DNA of 64,000 nucleotides from the NCBI GenBank assembly GCA_947650285.1, contig CANTFL010001312.1, forward strand, positions 434,001-498,000, given 5' to 3'. The first letter of the stretch is position 1. The number at the start of each line of letters is the position of its first letter. The notes beneath the pieces were generated by a model. That model had not been told where the DNA came from. It did no database searches and worked only from the letters and a program-made list of their open reading frames with translations. Of this stretch, positions 1 to 10,979 are shown piece by piece. The stretch comes from Hyaloperonospora brassicae (lineage: Eukaryota > Oomycota > Peronosporomycetes > Peronosporales > Peronosporaceae). Position numbers and translations under genes: made by a program.

Positions 1-787
1 ACAGGTGGCTCCTGACGGGCCCTTCCGCGAGCCCTTGCATGAACACCGTAATCAACGTGTGTTCGTGAACTGGGTTGGAAGTTATACTACTCGCTAGGAG
101 TCGTATATGTTGTGCGTAAGCGTGCACATCACACTTACCCTGCTTGAGTTTCAGGAGCTCAGAATTAGCCCTGAACTCAGCTCGAGGCGGTTTAAACGTT
201 TGTCTGAGCCGGGACTTGAAGTCATCTAGCGGCCTAAACACATGTGGGTCGCTACTCTCGAGCCCCAGGGCCCAAGTCTTGGCACGCCCGGTCAAGTGGG
301 TTTGAGAAAATGTGAGTTTCATTAGCTCATCTTCGACGCGACGATCCCCTAAGGCTCTGTCGAGTTCGACAAACCACAGTAACAGGGAGTCTTCCGGGAC
401 TCCACTGTATTTATAGATGTCAACTTTCATGACTTCGGAACGACGCGCATGTGCCGTCCCGCCCACAGCAACATGGAATTTCTGTTGTCTCAACAGCTCT
501 GTCTGTTGAGCACCGAGTTCTCTCAACTGCTCGGCCTGTTGAGAGCCTTGCTGGTGAAGCAAGGCTAACTTTTCTCTTTCGGCGACAAGTTCATTTTGAA
601 TGAACATGACTATAGCGGCATGTTGTTGGTCCATGTCAAGGGACTCCAACATGGCGCTAATGGCGGTTTTTCCGACGGTAGAGATCATTCGTTTTACCTC
701 CCTCCATTCGATGTCACTGAAATGGTTAAAGCCTTCACGCGTGGCGTGAAAGGTCTCTTCATCATCCACACCATCCAACATGTTCAT
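1..787 (-). CDS. Gag polyprotein of Ty3/Gypsy element (C-terminus beyond window)
   Basis: An open frame starts at the ATG whose complement is 785-787 (MNMLDGVDDEE) and runs 262 codons to the window edge without a stop. The N-terminal ~50 residues are followed by a glutamine-rich predicted coiled coil (about residues 65-105). After that comes the retrotransposon gag core, with patterns such as KLTFSQTHLTGRAKTWA, then FKSRLRQTFKPPRAEF and LLKLKQGKCDVHAYAQH. This is the capsid-like region of oomycete Gypsy elements; the zinc knuckle and pol would follow to the left. A mutated relative lies at 53324-53850 and a fragment at 46330-46620. The start is supported because the ATG lies ~50 bp behind the LTR and matches the start in the 53 kb copy. 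A later Met (DMDQQ) is possible but less likely. Confidence 0.85.
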   Translation of the reverse strand, partial: MNMLDGVDDEETFHATREGFNHFSDIEWREVKRMISTVGKTAISAMLESLDMDQQHAAIVMFIQNELVAEREKLALLHQQGSQQAEQLRELGAQQTELLRQQKFHVAVGGTAHARRSEVMKVDIYKYSGVPEDSLLLWFVELDRALGDRRVEDELMKLTFSQTHLTGRAKTWALGLESSDPHVFRPLDDFKSRLRQTFKPPRAEFRANSELLKLKQGKCDVHAYAQHIRLLASSITSNPVHEHTLITVFMQGLAEGPVRSHL

Positions 788-837
788 GTCGGATGAGGTG
801 GTTGTGGTCGCTGAACGGACTACAAAGTGCTACCAGG

Positions 838-1281
838 TGTAAAATGGCACGCCTTGTGTCAATTCAACACTAGTTTGTGTGCACCCGACGTCACGTACAC
901 GTGGATTGAGGAGGCGCAGCGAAGTAGGCAGAACTCGAAAGCTCTGTCTAAGAAAAAAGTAGAACTGTATTTAATAAAATTATGTTCCTTAATATGCCAT
1001 CTTTGTCTTGAGCTAGCTATGTTAACCTACAATCTACTATGTGGGTTTCTTGCTCACCACCCATTGCGCGCGTCCAGCAGCGATTGGTGATTATTCTGGT
1101 CGATGTACCGTGATCATCAACCATCAGGTAAAGCAAGCCATCAAAGAAATATTACCCTCGGGGGTAATATTCCTTCAAGCTTACTCCTTACGAGTAATGT
1201 CAATTGAACATTATCTAAATAGATAATGTATAAAAATTGATACAACGATATCATTTTATGTAACGGGCTCACCCTGTTACA
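838..1281 (-). repeat. 5' LTR of Gypsy element 1
   Basis: On the minus strand the LTR runs from TGTAACAGGG (1281) to CATTTTACA (838), 444 bp. It aligns over its length with 39371-39832 (same orientation) and 52840-53273 (opposite). It contains the conserved block at 1052-1087 that recurs in other LTRs of the window. Its first 23 bp are nearly palindromic. The other LTR of this element is not in the window. Confidence 0.85.
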
Positions 1282-2025
1282 CATCCGACTCGCCAGAATA
1301 CATGACCTCTAACTTAGGGTCATCCTAACTTTAGGAACTCACAACGACCACCGATCATCTAGTGCAGAAGCAACACTTGATAGATCAACTGCTTCCTTTT
1401 CTTCGTTGTCTTTTCGGCAGCAGCTTGCATGCGTGCAGTAGCGTCTTTTGTATATTTGCCGCACACCGCGTGGACGTGACAACCATGCGATGGAAACCAA
1501 AAATAGGTTGGTCTGGCCAACAAGTGATCTCTTTCCGGGAGTGATCCAACGGTGATCACTCTGTCTTTACTCAGTTGTCGATCAGCCACGAATGTTACAG
1601 ATTGGTTAAGTCTGGTGATGGAACGTGGAGATTCCATTACGTGTAATTGATTCCTGAGTAAGCCAATGAAGATACTATCTTAAATGATAATATTTACTAA
1701 TATTACCTAATCAAGTAAATAGTGATGGAGTATTACCTTCGATAATAATCCTCAGCCCCGCTCCATTTCTTCGTTGATATAGGCCATTATATTCAACACC
1801 GTTCGCTGCTCGACGCGTGCAATGGGGCGTGAGCGAGTAGCTACATTGACGTTTGTAGTTTAATCTAGTTAAGACAAGATCAACAGAGATGTCGCAAAAA
1901 CCTAAATCATAGTAAACATATTTATACTTTTCTTTACGTCCCAACGTGTTCCGATTGGCGCTGACACTTCCTCTGCACGAACAGCGAACGCGAGGAGTCG
2001 AGGCACTTGCTGGCATTTTGTCAGT
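1282..2025 (+). repeat. LTR-like remnant spanning the outer edge of the inverted repeat
   Basis: In plus orientation this stretch carries the same core as the Gypsy LTRs (1802-1835) and ends in CTGGCATTTTG, resembling the Gypsy LTR 3' end. The part 1282-1836 is roughly 80% similar by eye to 33683-34247 (reverse). The part from 1837 on belongs to the large inverted repeat and matches 27550-27735 at about 93%. No internal domain or partner LTR is seen, so it is probably a solo or broken LTR of a related family. The exact ends are uncertain. Confidence 0.55.
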
Positions 2026-2971
2026 GTATATAGCTTCAGCTGCGTCAGTACAACCGGATGGTACTCCGCCTCAGTTTCTGCTCATACGCGATCGTGTCAT
2101 GGTCGCTCTGCTGCTACGAACGTGATTTGGGACAGTACGAATAACGTTCGTTACCTTCTGCATTGTCCATTCACCTTCCAACGAGTTGTGCTAGAGCCAC
2201 ACGCAGCAAGGATTGCTGCTTGTACTAGTAGTAGGACCTGAACGTCAATTGAGTGCTTATGACGATACGATGTCGGTGTGCTTCTTCTCGACTTCGTCAT
2301 TCTCCTCCACGCACACTGAGTCTGCTGGATCGAGACAGTGGGTGTCACGGGGACACTCCACATAGGGCACGTGGAATCAAGCATCCAGACTGGGATGTAG
2401 GCAGGGCGCTGAAGTCGCGGAAGACGCCGGACACCACTCCGATAGGTCGCTGGCGCACCCGGGCGGGTCCGATCAAATAACGTTCTAGGCATGTTCGCTT
2501 CGCGGGACCGGGCATCATGCCATGCGACCAGGCTGGCGACTTGAAGGCTGACGTAGAATAGCAGGGACTAGGTGGAAAGACAACTGATGTTGCCGAGCCC
2601 TCACCCTGGGCTGTCTCGCTTGTTGCTTCCCTTTCGATTTGCACGCTGCGCCGCCTCCCGTAGCGCACGCAGCGGATAGATGGCCTCCGCCCTTTAACCT
2701 GGACCCCGCTATAGGGGACGTCCTGTCCAAGGGAAGGGGCCGGCGGCCCGGTGGAGGTATTCTTCGGTTGTTTCCTGTTGCCCAAAGGCGCTAATTGGGA
2801 AGCGCGAGACGCTTTCCATCGGTCATAGTGGCTTGTAGCTGGTATGTCAACCCTTCTGGTACCAAGTCAAGACGGCACAAACGTACTGGCCATAGAAGTC
2901 GCATGACGAGATGCGCGAGCAGTATCCGCTGAGAGAATTAAGCTGTCCGTGACGGCAAGACCGATTTGCTT
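2026..2971. other. No recognisable intact gene; decayed coding-like tract
   Basis: Open frames of 70-146 codons on the minus strand (2345-2785, 2515-2730) are also open in the right arm (26781-27227) but differ there by frameshifting indels, and neither resembles a known family. The segment 2840-2962 has a third relative at 37430-37560. It is best treated as decayed repeat sequence. I see no promoter or RNA gene. Confidence 0.5.
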
Positions 2972-5668
2972 GGGACGCGCTAAACAGCGCCAACTGAAAG
3001 ACTACCTGACGCCAATTCTATCTCCAACTACACAAATACATATGGTCAGTTGTTTTTCGGTCGTACTTTGTGTTCGTCTTCACAGATGACAAAACGACAG
3101 CGGCAGATAGCATCGAATTCTACGCTAAGAGAAGCTCAAAGAACAGAATCAAACTTATGGGAAACCACGACCCTGCCCGGGTCCCGCCTATTTAATAGGA
3201 GGCGAACTAGCTCCCAAAAGCCGACCCTTGCATTCTACGTGTCACCTCCTTCGCAACTGCATTCCTATGAATGTACGCGGACCTACGGAACGAAATCATC
3301 GGGACACGGTAGGACCATGATCCGCTTACGGCACACTAAGTTTGGCTCTGACATGTAGCTAATTAACTCTTCTGCAACTTCAAGGCGGTATGTTAGAGTT
3401 GACGAGCTCTACCGCGAATGAGCACACCTGCTGGCAGAACAAGATTAAATCGTATTGGTTTTGCACACAACTGCGTCACCGGTTTCATTGATGTACAGGG
3501 GTCAGTGGACAACGCCAGGATCTCAAAGGCGATCACAGGACAAGAACGTAAGGATAGTGGCAGACTATTTGGCTCTCCATGACAGTCTTGTGATTCTTTT
3601 CCGACGCGCACGTCTCTACAAACGATGACTATATGCACCTACACACTAATGTTGGGCATATCTGTATCGTGTTTAGCAGGATGACTGGGAAACAAGTGTG
3701 GATACGCCGTCGCGCTCAAGTTGCTGATGAGCCTACGTCGTGAAGACTGCTAGGTTGCAAGGGTACAGTGGTGTACCTGTTCTTTGAATATTTTGATGGG
3801 AACAAGCGCCCTGGGGTCAATGATATGCAGTGGACTGGCGAAAATGTGTACAACCAGGAGATGCCAAGGTAACGAAGCCATTTCTTTAAACGCATCTGTC
3901 TACTAATATCAAACGGTTTCTCGGCGCATGTGATTTCTAATTACAGATTCACTTATCCGTTAAGTCAATTGTCGAGCCTCGAGCGTATATGAATACTGAT
4001 AGCTCGAGCTTTGGCAGACGAAGGCACCGCGGAACGCACTCAGTGATCTGCAACAACAACATTTGGCGGGGTCCGGATCACGCGTGTCGGCTATTGCAAT
4101 AAAGATTCAAATGAGGTTAAACTTATACCGAGTCAGCTACGTGCTCATACCTTGTCTCCATACCTCAAACGTATCTAGTGCATGTAAACACTCAATAAAC
4201 GATTGTCCAATTCTTCTATAGTATATGCATGATTACATGCATGATAAGTTAGCTCAAGGACATACGTGTCATCCTCATCATTGATAAGTGCAACAAACAA
4301 GTAGATCCGTGCAGAAATTGGCATGCTGATGATATAGCAAAAAGGCTTGATTGAAAGACATTCAAAACAATAATTCGTGTGACGTCAAAGCATTGATTGT
4401 TGAACTATTGGTATTTCTGTATTAGCTGTCAGCGTTGGAGAACGTGATGCAAGCAATAAGAACATTATAGATTTAGTGCGTTGACGAGAAGTGGTGGGGC
4501 GTGCCGAAATTGCCTTGAAACATCAAAAGTAGCACCACCATCACCACCTCATCTTACGAGCACCCATCATATAAGTGCTAGTCTCGAAGAAATGGAGGTT
4601 CCCTTCAAATGTAGCCGATATCCGTGAGCTTAATCGTACTTGCAGTGGCCGGAAGGATATTGGGTATGTTCTTGATCGGGTGCGGGATATTCACTTGGAC
4701 ATTGAAGATGACGCACTTGATTCGATACTTCCTGGCAGCCCATAGTATCCTGCCCCGTGACATGTCGGTGATCCACCGGAAGAGGTGGAGTCATTCCACG
4801 ATACAACTGGTTGTAGCAATGTCTTCTCGAAGCGGTTCCTTTTCTCGGATCATATTCAGATCGTGAATACGATTGGCCTTGTCCTCCAGACACTTAAAAT
4901 AATGATTTATCGTCTATTATAGCTGCTGCTTTATACACTTGTTCAGCACACGCCATAGAATCATTTACACTCGACACCTCTGGCAGAAAATCATCATGAA
5001 TGGTGCTGAAGGTAGGACTTGAGTGGCCTGTTGAACATCATGGGCACAAATTCATTCGACAAGTACGTTAAGAATGCGAATACCACCTGCCTGTGACGCC
5101 TGTTGCTAGATTAGCTACCGTCCTTCGCTCCAGTAGTGGACACACATAGCACTGACTTTCTGCTCATATTCGACACGTCAGGTCGCATGTTGCCATCAAC
5201 CTCGGATTGCTGAGGGGACGTAATTGAGCAGTCGTTGTCTTGCTGATGATTCTCCATCTAGAAATCTGAAACCAGTAGCTTTATAAGTCGCGATAGGATC
5301 AAATGAAGGTGAACAGGAAGCTTTGCTGCACGTACCTGGCTCGAACCTGTCTTACTTCAGTGCAGCACCTTGGATCGAACTTGTCTTACGTCAGTGCAGT
5401 ACTATGGCTCGGAATTGCTTTATGTGTGTTTCCAAACGCTAAGGCGTAACGTTTAGTAATGGTGTGGCGGGGAGGACTGTCGCCTTTGAAAAATAGATGA
5501 TACGTTTGTATCATTCGCAAGACGCGGTGCTATGTACCGCTGTCATTTTGTCATCGGTCAAGACGAGCTCAAAGTACGACCCAAAAACAACTGTCTATTT
5601 GTATTTGTGAAGTTGGAGATAGAGTTGGCGCCTGGTAGTCTCTCAGTTGGCGCTGTTTAGCGCGTCCC
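2972..5668. mobile_element. Mutator-like (MULE-type) DNA element, non-autonomous or decayed, left arm
   Basis: The 2697-bp element begins GGGACGCGCTAAACAGC and ends with its complement. The 144-bp terminal inverted repeats (2972-3115 and 5525-5668) are about 85% alike. Nine-base flanks GATTTGCTT (2963-2971) and GCCTTGCGT (5669-5677) match at 6 of 9 positions. The empty-site copy near 37.42 kb reads GCCTTGCTT, intermediate between the two flanks, supporting a 9-bp target duplication. Long TIRs with a 9-bp duplication are typical of Mutator-like elements. No intact transposase is visible. A short coding-like frame (plus, about 4586-4749, containing NVADIRELNRTCSGRKDIGY) ends at a stop in both arms and may be a relic of the element's own protein; I cannot assign its family. 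Confidence 0.75.
5326..5412. repeat. 37-bp tandem repeat inside the MULE-like element (about two units)
   Basis: Two adjacent ~37-bp units carry the core GTCTTACxTCAGTGCAG. The same position in the right arm (24125-24233) has three units. The stretch that follows here (about 5401-5480) is absent from the right arm, so unit number and flank have both changed since the arms separated. Confidence 0.7.
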
Positions 5669-5919
5669 GCCTTGCGTGCATACAAACCCTCATAGCCAGT
5701 AAGGCGGTCGCACATCTTCCCGCTGACGTCCTGCACCCTCGACGTCATCAGATAATGCTCCGCCTCTCTTGCAGCTGCGGCAGTGGATGTCTCCTGATTT
5801 ACGTGGCAGAACCGCCGACGCCCAATGGTTCTCACTTTTCGTTTTGCGCCTTTGTCCCCCGCGTGTATCCTGTCCGAAACCCCTTCAAGTCGAGCCATAC
5901 ACTCTGACGGTATCCGGCC

Positions 5920-6729
5920 ATGCGGTCCTCTATCTTCGTCATTGCGCTCTTGATGAGTGGTGTGCTGCTCGTCACGGCGGATGCTGTGTCGGCTTCTAGA
6001 CGACTGAAAGCCACGACACCTGGCGCTGAGAAGCTCGTGGACGAGGCTCCTAAGGAAGTGGCGAGGGTCCCTCTTCCTGACGTAGAGGGGCTCGAAGAAC
6101 GGTGGAATGGGCCCGTATCCTGGGTCAACAGGTTCGTCGAATGGATCAAGTCGTTTATGGTCGATCTGCGCAGCCTCTACTTCAGGCATCATATCCCTGC
6201 GGCGAGCGAGGACTATTTGACTCTATTGCTCAAGACGTATGCTAAGGACCCCCACCATACCGTTCAAATGGCAACAGCCATGCTACGCTATCGGTCGTTA
6301 TTCAACCGCGGCGTGAATGTTCGTCTGGTCGAAGATTTGGACCTACTGCTGTCACATGATGCCTGCGTGCGCATTGTAACGGTTAATCGCTTCACATCCT
6401 TGCATCCGTCCGCCTACACTACGGTGGTGGAAGCTCTTCGAAGGCATTTGGGTGAGTTGGAGGTGGCAATACTGATCACGCGGGCCAAGCAGGTGCAGCC
6501 GTATGCGGTACACGTCGAAGAGTTGCAATTCGAGGCATGGAAAGCGAAAGCTATCACGCCTGAACAGGTTCTACTCGCATTTTCGAACGGAGGCCCGTTG
6601 CTGTCCGAATCTTCAGCCTTCGCAGCGCCTAGTCCGTATATTTTTGGTGATTTTCTATATATCGACAGGATCGTCAGTGACTATAAGACGTACCTTGGCA
6701 ACAAACACGTTGGCGCTCGCGAAGGTTAA
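5920..6729 (+). CDS. Secreted RXLR/EER-class effector candidate, left-arm copy
   Basis: The 269-residue protein starts MRSSIFVIALLMSG, a hydrophobic signal peptide of about 20-22 residues. RRLK (27-30) follows in the place of the RXLR motif, and an exact EER sits at 59-61. The ~200-residue C-terminal half is helix-rich with spaced aromatic residues (YLTLLLKTYAKDP, MLRYRSLF), as in WY/LWY-type effector folds. Known members of this class are secreted by oomycetes and enter plant cells; the host target here is unknown. The ATG at 5920 is chosen because the signal peptide begins there and an in-frame stop lies just upstream (5901-5909 region). The RRLK variant, rather than a strict RXLR, means automatic searches may miss it. 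Its near-identical twin is at 22873-23682. It has no intron and ends TAA. Confidence 0.85.
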   Translation: MRSSIFVIALLMSGVLLVTADAVSASRRLKATTPGAEKLVDEAPKEVARVPLPDVEGLEERWNGPVSWVNRFVEWIKSFMVDLRSLYFRHHIPAASEDYLTLLLKTYAKDPHHTVQMATAMLRYRSLFNRGVNVRLVEDLDLLLSHDACVRIVTVNRFTSLHPSAYTTVVEALRRHLGELEVAILITRAKQVQPYAVHVEELQFEAWKAKAITPEQVLLAFSNGGPLLSESSAFAAPSPYIFGDFLYIDRIVSDYKTYLGNKHVGAREG

Positions 6730-9700
6730 CTACAAGTGAATGGAACGGTTTGTTTCATTGACTGCGCTTATTGTTGGTGTTGCTCGGCCTGCCATCTTAC
6801 AGACGCCGATACGTCTCGGTAGCACGTTTCTCTCGTAGCTCGTGTACAGGAAACCGTCAAGGTGTGCAAGCCCGCCTGTCCAGCCCTGCCAGTTCGAGAC
6901 TGGGTAAGGCTAAGTTTCGTCTCCCGCGCGTCCAATAACAAAGCATCGGGTGTGTCAGTGCACGTTTCTGTTGTAGTGAAAGTAAATTAGTGTCAACTTG
7001 CACACAAATGTGTGTATGACGACTGTCCGGCCTCGTGTGAGTGTACGATGCCAGTTGTCACAGCTAAACTACGCTGTAGATGAGAGCCGCTGTCAAAAAG
7101 GTTGTTCGTCGATATTGGGGTATGCAATACGGCCGGTCACGCGAACACCGGACGGACCACGCACTGCACTCGCTGAGCAGTCGTCATGGACCTTCGCGTG
7201 GCCACTTCCTATCGTGTGAAGACGCTGAGACGAACGATTTCAGATTGGACTGACACCATAAGCTTTGGCCCTCCTTTGTGTTCAGAGTTACCAATAACAC
7301 GAAGGAGCTCAATACCGTTTCATCGAGCGACGACCTCATATTTCACTGAGCTTCTCTGCGCTTTTTGAAGCCCGTCGCTGTGTATGGCCTTGGGCAAACA
7401 GTTCATCAGACCGCACAGCAAAGTTACGTCGACGAAAAGAGCATTGCAAGTAAGAGAAGTGGCTGCAACGATCGTCGCCACGGCTTCCTTGAGCACGGAT
7501 CGTACAAGCACAGTACGACAAAATTATCGCTACCGATATCATGATGAATAATGTCAGTTGTTTTTATCATCATAGTCGCTATTGGTGGTACGAATCTTCA
7601 TCATCAAATTCATCATTGCTGTCGGTATCACCATTGCCCCATGTATTGCGTGTAGAGCGCGGCTTCAGCCTCTCGGTGCGTGGGCCACGAACACATACTT
7701 CACTAGTATAGGTGTTGTCACTGTCGTGATACGACCAACACCACAAGTGTTTTCTTGCCGTGCGCCAGATTCTGGAACCGAGCACAGCTACACATGACTA
7801 CAATCTCTCGTTAGCACGCGCCGTACAATTTTGTTCCAACTACAAGGGCTTGTGGATTCACCATTTGCATTCTCACTACTACGCATGATGAGAGTGTCCG
7901 TCACGCGCGGCATTGACGATTGTGGTCGCCAATGCTACTGGCACCAAAAGGCGCTTTTGTCACGAGGAGACGAGCTTTTCCTGCGGCCTCCTGTAAAATG
8001 AAAATGTACGATCGAAAAGGCGTAGCACTGGACCATCTTCTTTTCATATTTAGAACGCAAGGCAGCGGTTAGACTGAGTGGTGCGTAGTCCAATGACGCG
8101 GTCAATAGCCTTTCCATCGTCACCCAAATCGTCATTTTGTTAACGAGATATCGACCAACATCCTGTTTTGGCAAATGCGCAGCCGGTGGACGCAATGTAA
8201 ATTTGGTGGAGTCATGCCCGGTTGTCTGTGAATTCCGGTCAAAGATCACGTCAACGAGTAGGTGTATAAGCCACACGGATCGCTTGTGAGGTGGGACAGA
8301 TCAAGTTCAGACTGAGGCTAGACTGACACAACGGATTGGGGCCACCCGCAAGAGTTATAGATTGTAGCACAGAAGTATCAATCAGCGATATGATACGTGA
8401 CAGCTGAGTTGTACCTGCACCCTGCAACTGTTCAGAGTCCTTGCAATCAGCACTTTAGACTTGACCTTTTCCAGAGGTACGGGAACAGGTCTCCAGCCAC
8501 GCGCCGACGAAAGAGAAAGTCGAGGATGCATCAAGCTGATAGATAGCCTCAGGACATCCTCCAGGCACGATGCGCTCGTCCAGTTCGTTTTGTGCAAAGG
8601 CTTGCAAAGCCACTCGAAACAATCCCTTTGCATGACAACGCGAGGACAAGCGAGCCAATGCAGTTCAAAAGGCTGGATACCCGTGAAGCAGACTAGACGC
8701 TGTCCATGACGAACTAGCTTGCAGTTCAGGTCAACCTTTTTCTGCTAGACGCAGTACGGCAAGCGTAGCAACGAAGCCTATGCATTGATCATCAAAACGT
8801 TACAAGTCGTAGAAGCCAGTACATGGGCTACTGTCGTCGCTTCGGAAGGTGCGGGCATCGAGCTCGGCCAGGAAGAGTACGGTTCGCGTTTAGCTCATAC
8901 AAAATAGCGCAGTACGTGCAACGCGTCGTTCGGTGTTGCGCCAGATACTATTCGTTCAGCTCATTTCAAAGCTCGTGGCGATACAACGGTAGCTAGAGAT
9001 CTCTTCTTGCTCCTTCCGCTCACGCCACCCATGTGAGCAAATCGAAGGGCGTCGCATGCATTGCCACAAATGTATGTGCGTGAGCACGCAGGTCTGTTGA
9101 AGAGGTGGATGTGCAACACAAGTACAGCCGTGATGGTACTGTTACTCGAATGTTATACTTTGCCTCTCATCGATGCGAGCTCCCTCGTCGGTCGTAATGC
9201 AATGGTTAGCTGCGATGGCCATGCCAACTGCAGCTGCTTCATGGCACATACATGACAAGGTGCTCGACAACTAGCTTCCACCATACTGCCAAAGCACTTT
9301 GGCTTACGCTTGGGTCCTCATCGACGACACTTCTAAGTATGTAAACTGGTTGTGGTGCTTGATGGAGGTCCACACATGTAGTCATGATACTCCTGCTCGG
9401 CTCGAATTGAAAAAGGCGGCTGCGCTTCCTGCGTCCGATCGAAGCTGTGAAGGCAACAGAAGCTTTGTACAGTTTGTATATCGTTGCTTGTCACACTGTC
9501 GGTCACCATCTTGTCGCGACTCGAGCGACAGGTAATGCGGATGTCGTATGGATATGTTGACAGCGCCTCTGCGATCGCTCGAAGACGTAACTCGCGCTTA
9601 GCAAAGAGGAATAGCAAGCCCGTGAAGAGACAAAGGCCGGCTATAAGTCTCGTGCATAGACAGCAAGAAGGGGTTCACACTGCGTGAGTGCTTGAGTGAG

Positions 9701-10891
9701 AAGCGTTGTTGCTATCGTGCTCAGCGGCGGGTGGCTCACGCATGAAATGCCACAGTTAAGTCTCGACAAATAGCAGGATCTTCGATGGTGACTACTCGAG
9801 CAAGATGGATTGACAACGCAAAGCACAGACGACAGCGGTGCGGTATGGCTAGCTAGTCATTGTGCTAAAAGGTTGGGGGGTACGACGTGCGTCAAGGGAT
9901 CGATCGACGTTACGGAACGCTCAGCCTTTGAGCCATGCTGGTTGAGGAAGAAGCACTCCCAGGCCGACTCATTACCGTATCGAAATGGTTTACAGACGGT
10001 GAGAACTTGCGGGATAAAGCACATGGAAGTCAATGTGTCGACGGGCCACGCGGGGAGAAGAATGATGGGGAGGAGGAGAGTGTCGACTTTATGCATTCGG
10101 AGTGGAAAGCAGGACAGGTGGATGCTTCGTCAAGCCGAAGCTGTTTGGCTGGTCAAATGCTCCAGCTCGCCGTTCTGCGTTGGTCGCACGCAGTCTGCTG
10201 TGAAGTTCTTACGGTACGCGTATAAATGCGTCAGTACTGCGCATAGCATCGTCTTTCCATCAGTGTCAATCTTGAATGGTCCATCACTGGCAAATACAAT
10301 GCATGTCTCGCACTTGTCAGCATCTGTTTCGGTCACTCGGGAGCTACCTTACCATTGCAAAAACGTTGCTGTCTCCCTCGATATCATTGCGTTCGCACTG
10401 CTTAATATGCATCCATGACTCTTCAAACTTCCCATGGGTCTGGCCGGGTGCATGCAACCCAAGGAAAGCGAGTGGTGATGCGCATGACCAGCGAGAGAAC
10501 CCGTCGTCGCGCGATGTAGTAGCTCATGCCAAACAGTTTATCAAGTGCAGCTCGAAGCAGTTCTTGTCGGGTAAACATTTCCGTACAGCAAGTAGGGCGA
10601 CATGCACTTGTTTGAAATGCAAACGCCTTAGCACGCGTCTCGCGCCATCCGTTCTCCTATCAGTTTCACGAGACCAAAGGCGTTCGTTGCGCTTCGGAAA
10701 CTCGAGCATTGCCACATCGTCTGCAACAATCTCTCTCTCCTGGAAGAACAGAGACTGCATTGTCCTTCACCAAGCCTGTATTTGTCACATTGTAATCGAC
10801 ATCCGCCACGAAATTTGCACAGCGCGTACAAGCTACACAGGATCAGCAAGAAACCAGGAGCGCTCCGTTATAACAGCGTTAGCGTCAATCC
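6730..10891. other. 4.1 kb of left arm without a recognised gene
   Basis: Many short open frames (up to 202 codons at 9810-10418, starting with TTG) occur on both strands and are mirrored in the right arm. None has a signal peptide, a conserved domain pattern or a convincing ATG context. The minus strand from 10840 to 9500 has patchy coding-like composition and could be a dead transposase, but no diagnostic motif could be found. The arm ends 89 bp behind the stop codon of the acyl-CoA synthetase gene. Confidence 0.5.
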
Positions 10892-10979
10892 GAAAACAAG
10901 CGCTACGTCTTCGCTCAGACATCCAGTACTCAGTAAAAAAGCAGCTTCCGCAACGTGCCTTCCAAAACGCCGCATGCCT

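Larger units (their letters stand above)
1..1281 (-). mobile_element. Ty3/Gypsy LTR retrotransposon, 5' portion (element 1)
   Basis: Reading the minus strand there is an LTR (1281-838), a ~50-bp leader and an open gag frame that leaves the window at base 1. The gag has no stop or frameshift in the visible part, so this is the best preserved retroelement here. The homology between 1282-1836 and 33683-34247 stops exactly where this LTR begins, which fits insertion of the element next to an older LTR-like sequence. The 3' half and second LTR lie outside the window, so completeness and target-site duplication cannot be judged. Confidence 0.85.
1837..10891 (+). repeat. Left arm of ~9 kb inverted repeat
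   Basis: This 9055-bp stretch is the reverse complement of 18716-27735 with only small indels and point differences. The outer edge is the shared GTAGCTAC (1837-1844 and 27728-27735). The inner edge is the shared GCGTCAATCC at 10882-10891. The arm contains a degenerate coding-like tract (2150-2800), the Mutator-like element, the effector gene and ~4 kb without a recognised gene. In the effector gene the arms differ at 11 of 810 positions. Divergence is lower still toward the inner end and higher toward the outer end. Confidence 0.95.

Noticed and set aside
4630..4893. 87-codon frame conserved in both arms (also 24671-24934)
   Set aside because: It begins with GTG and five residues differ between copies without sign of constraint; another frame on the opposite strand reads more protein-like.
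6880..6915. tRNA-like T-arm (CCAG-TTCGAGA-CTGG), mirrored in the right arm
   Set aside because: No matching D-arm, anticodon arm or acceptor stem could be built around it.
9810..10418. 202-codon open frame present in both arms
   Set aside because: It starts with TTG, has no domain or signal peptide, and its preservation simply reflects the near identity of the arms.
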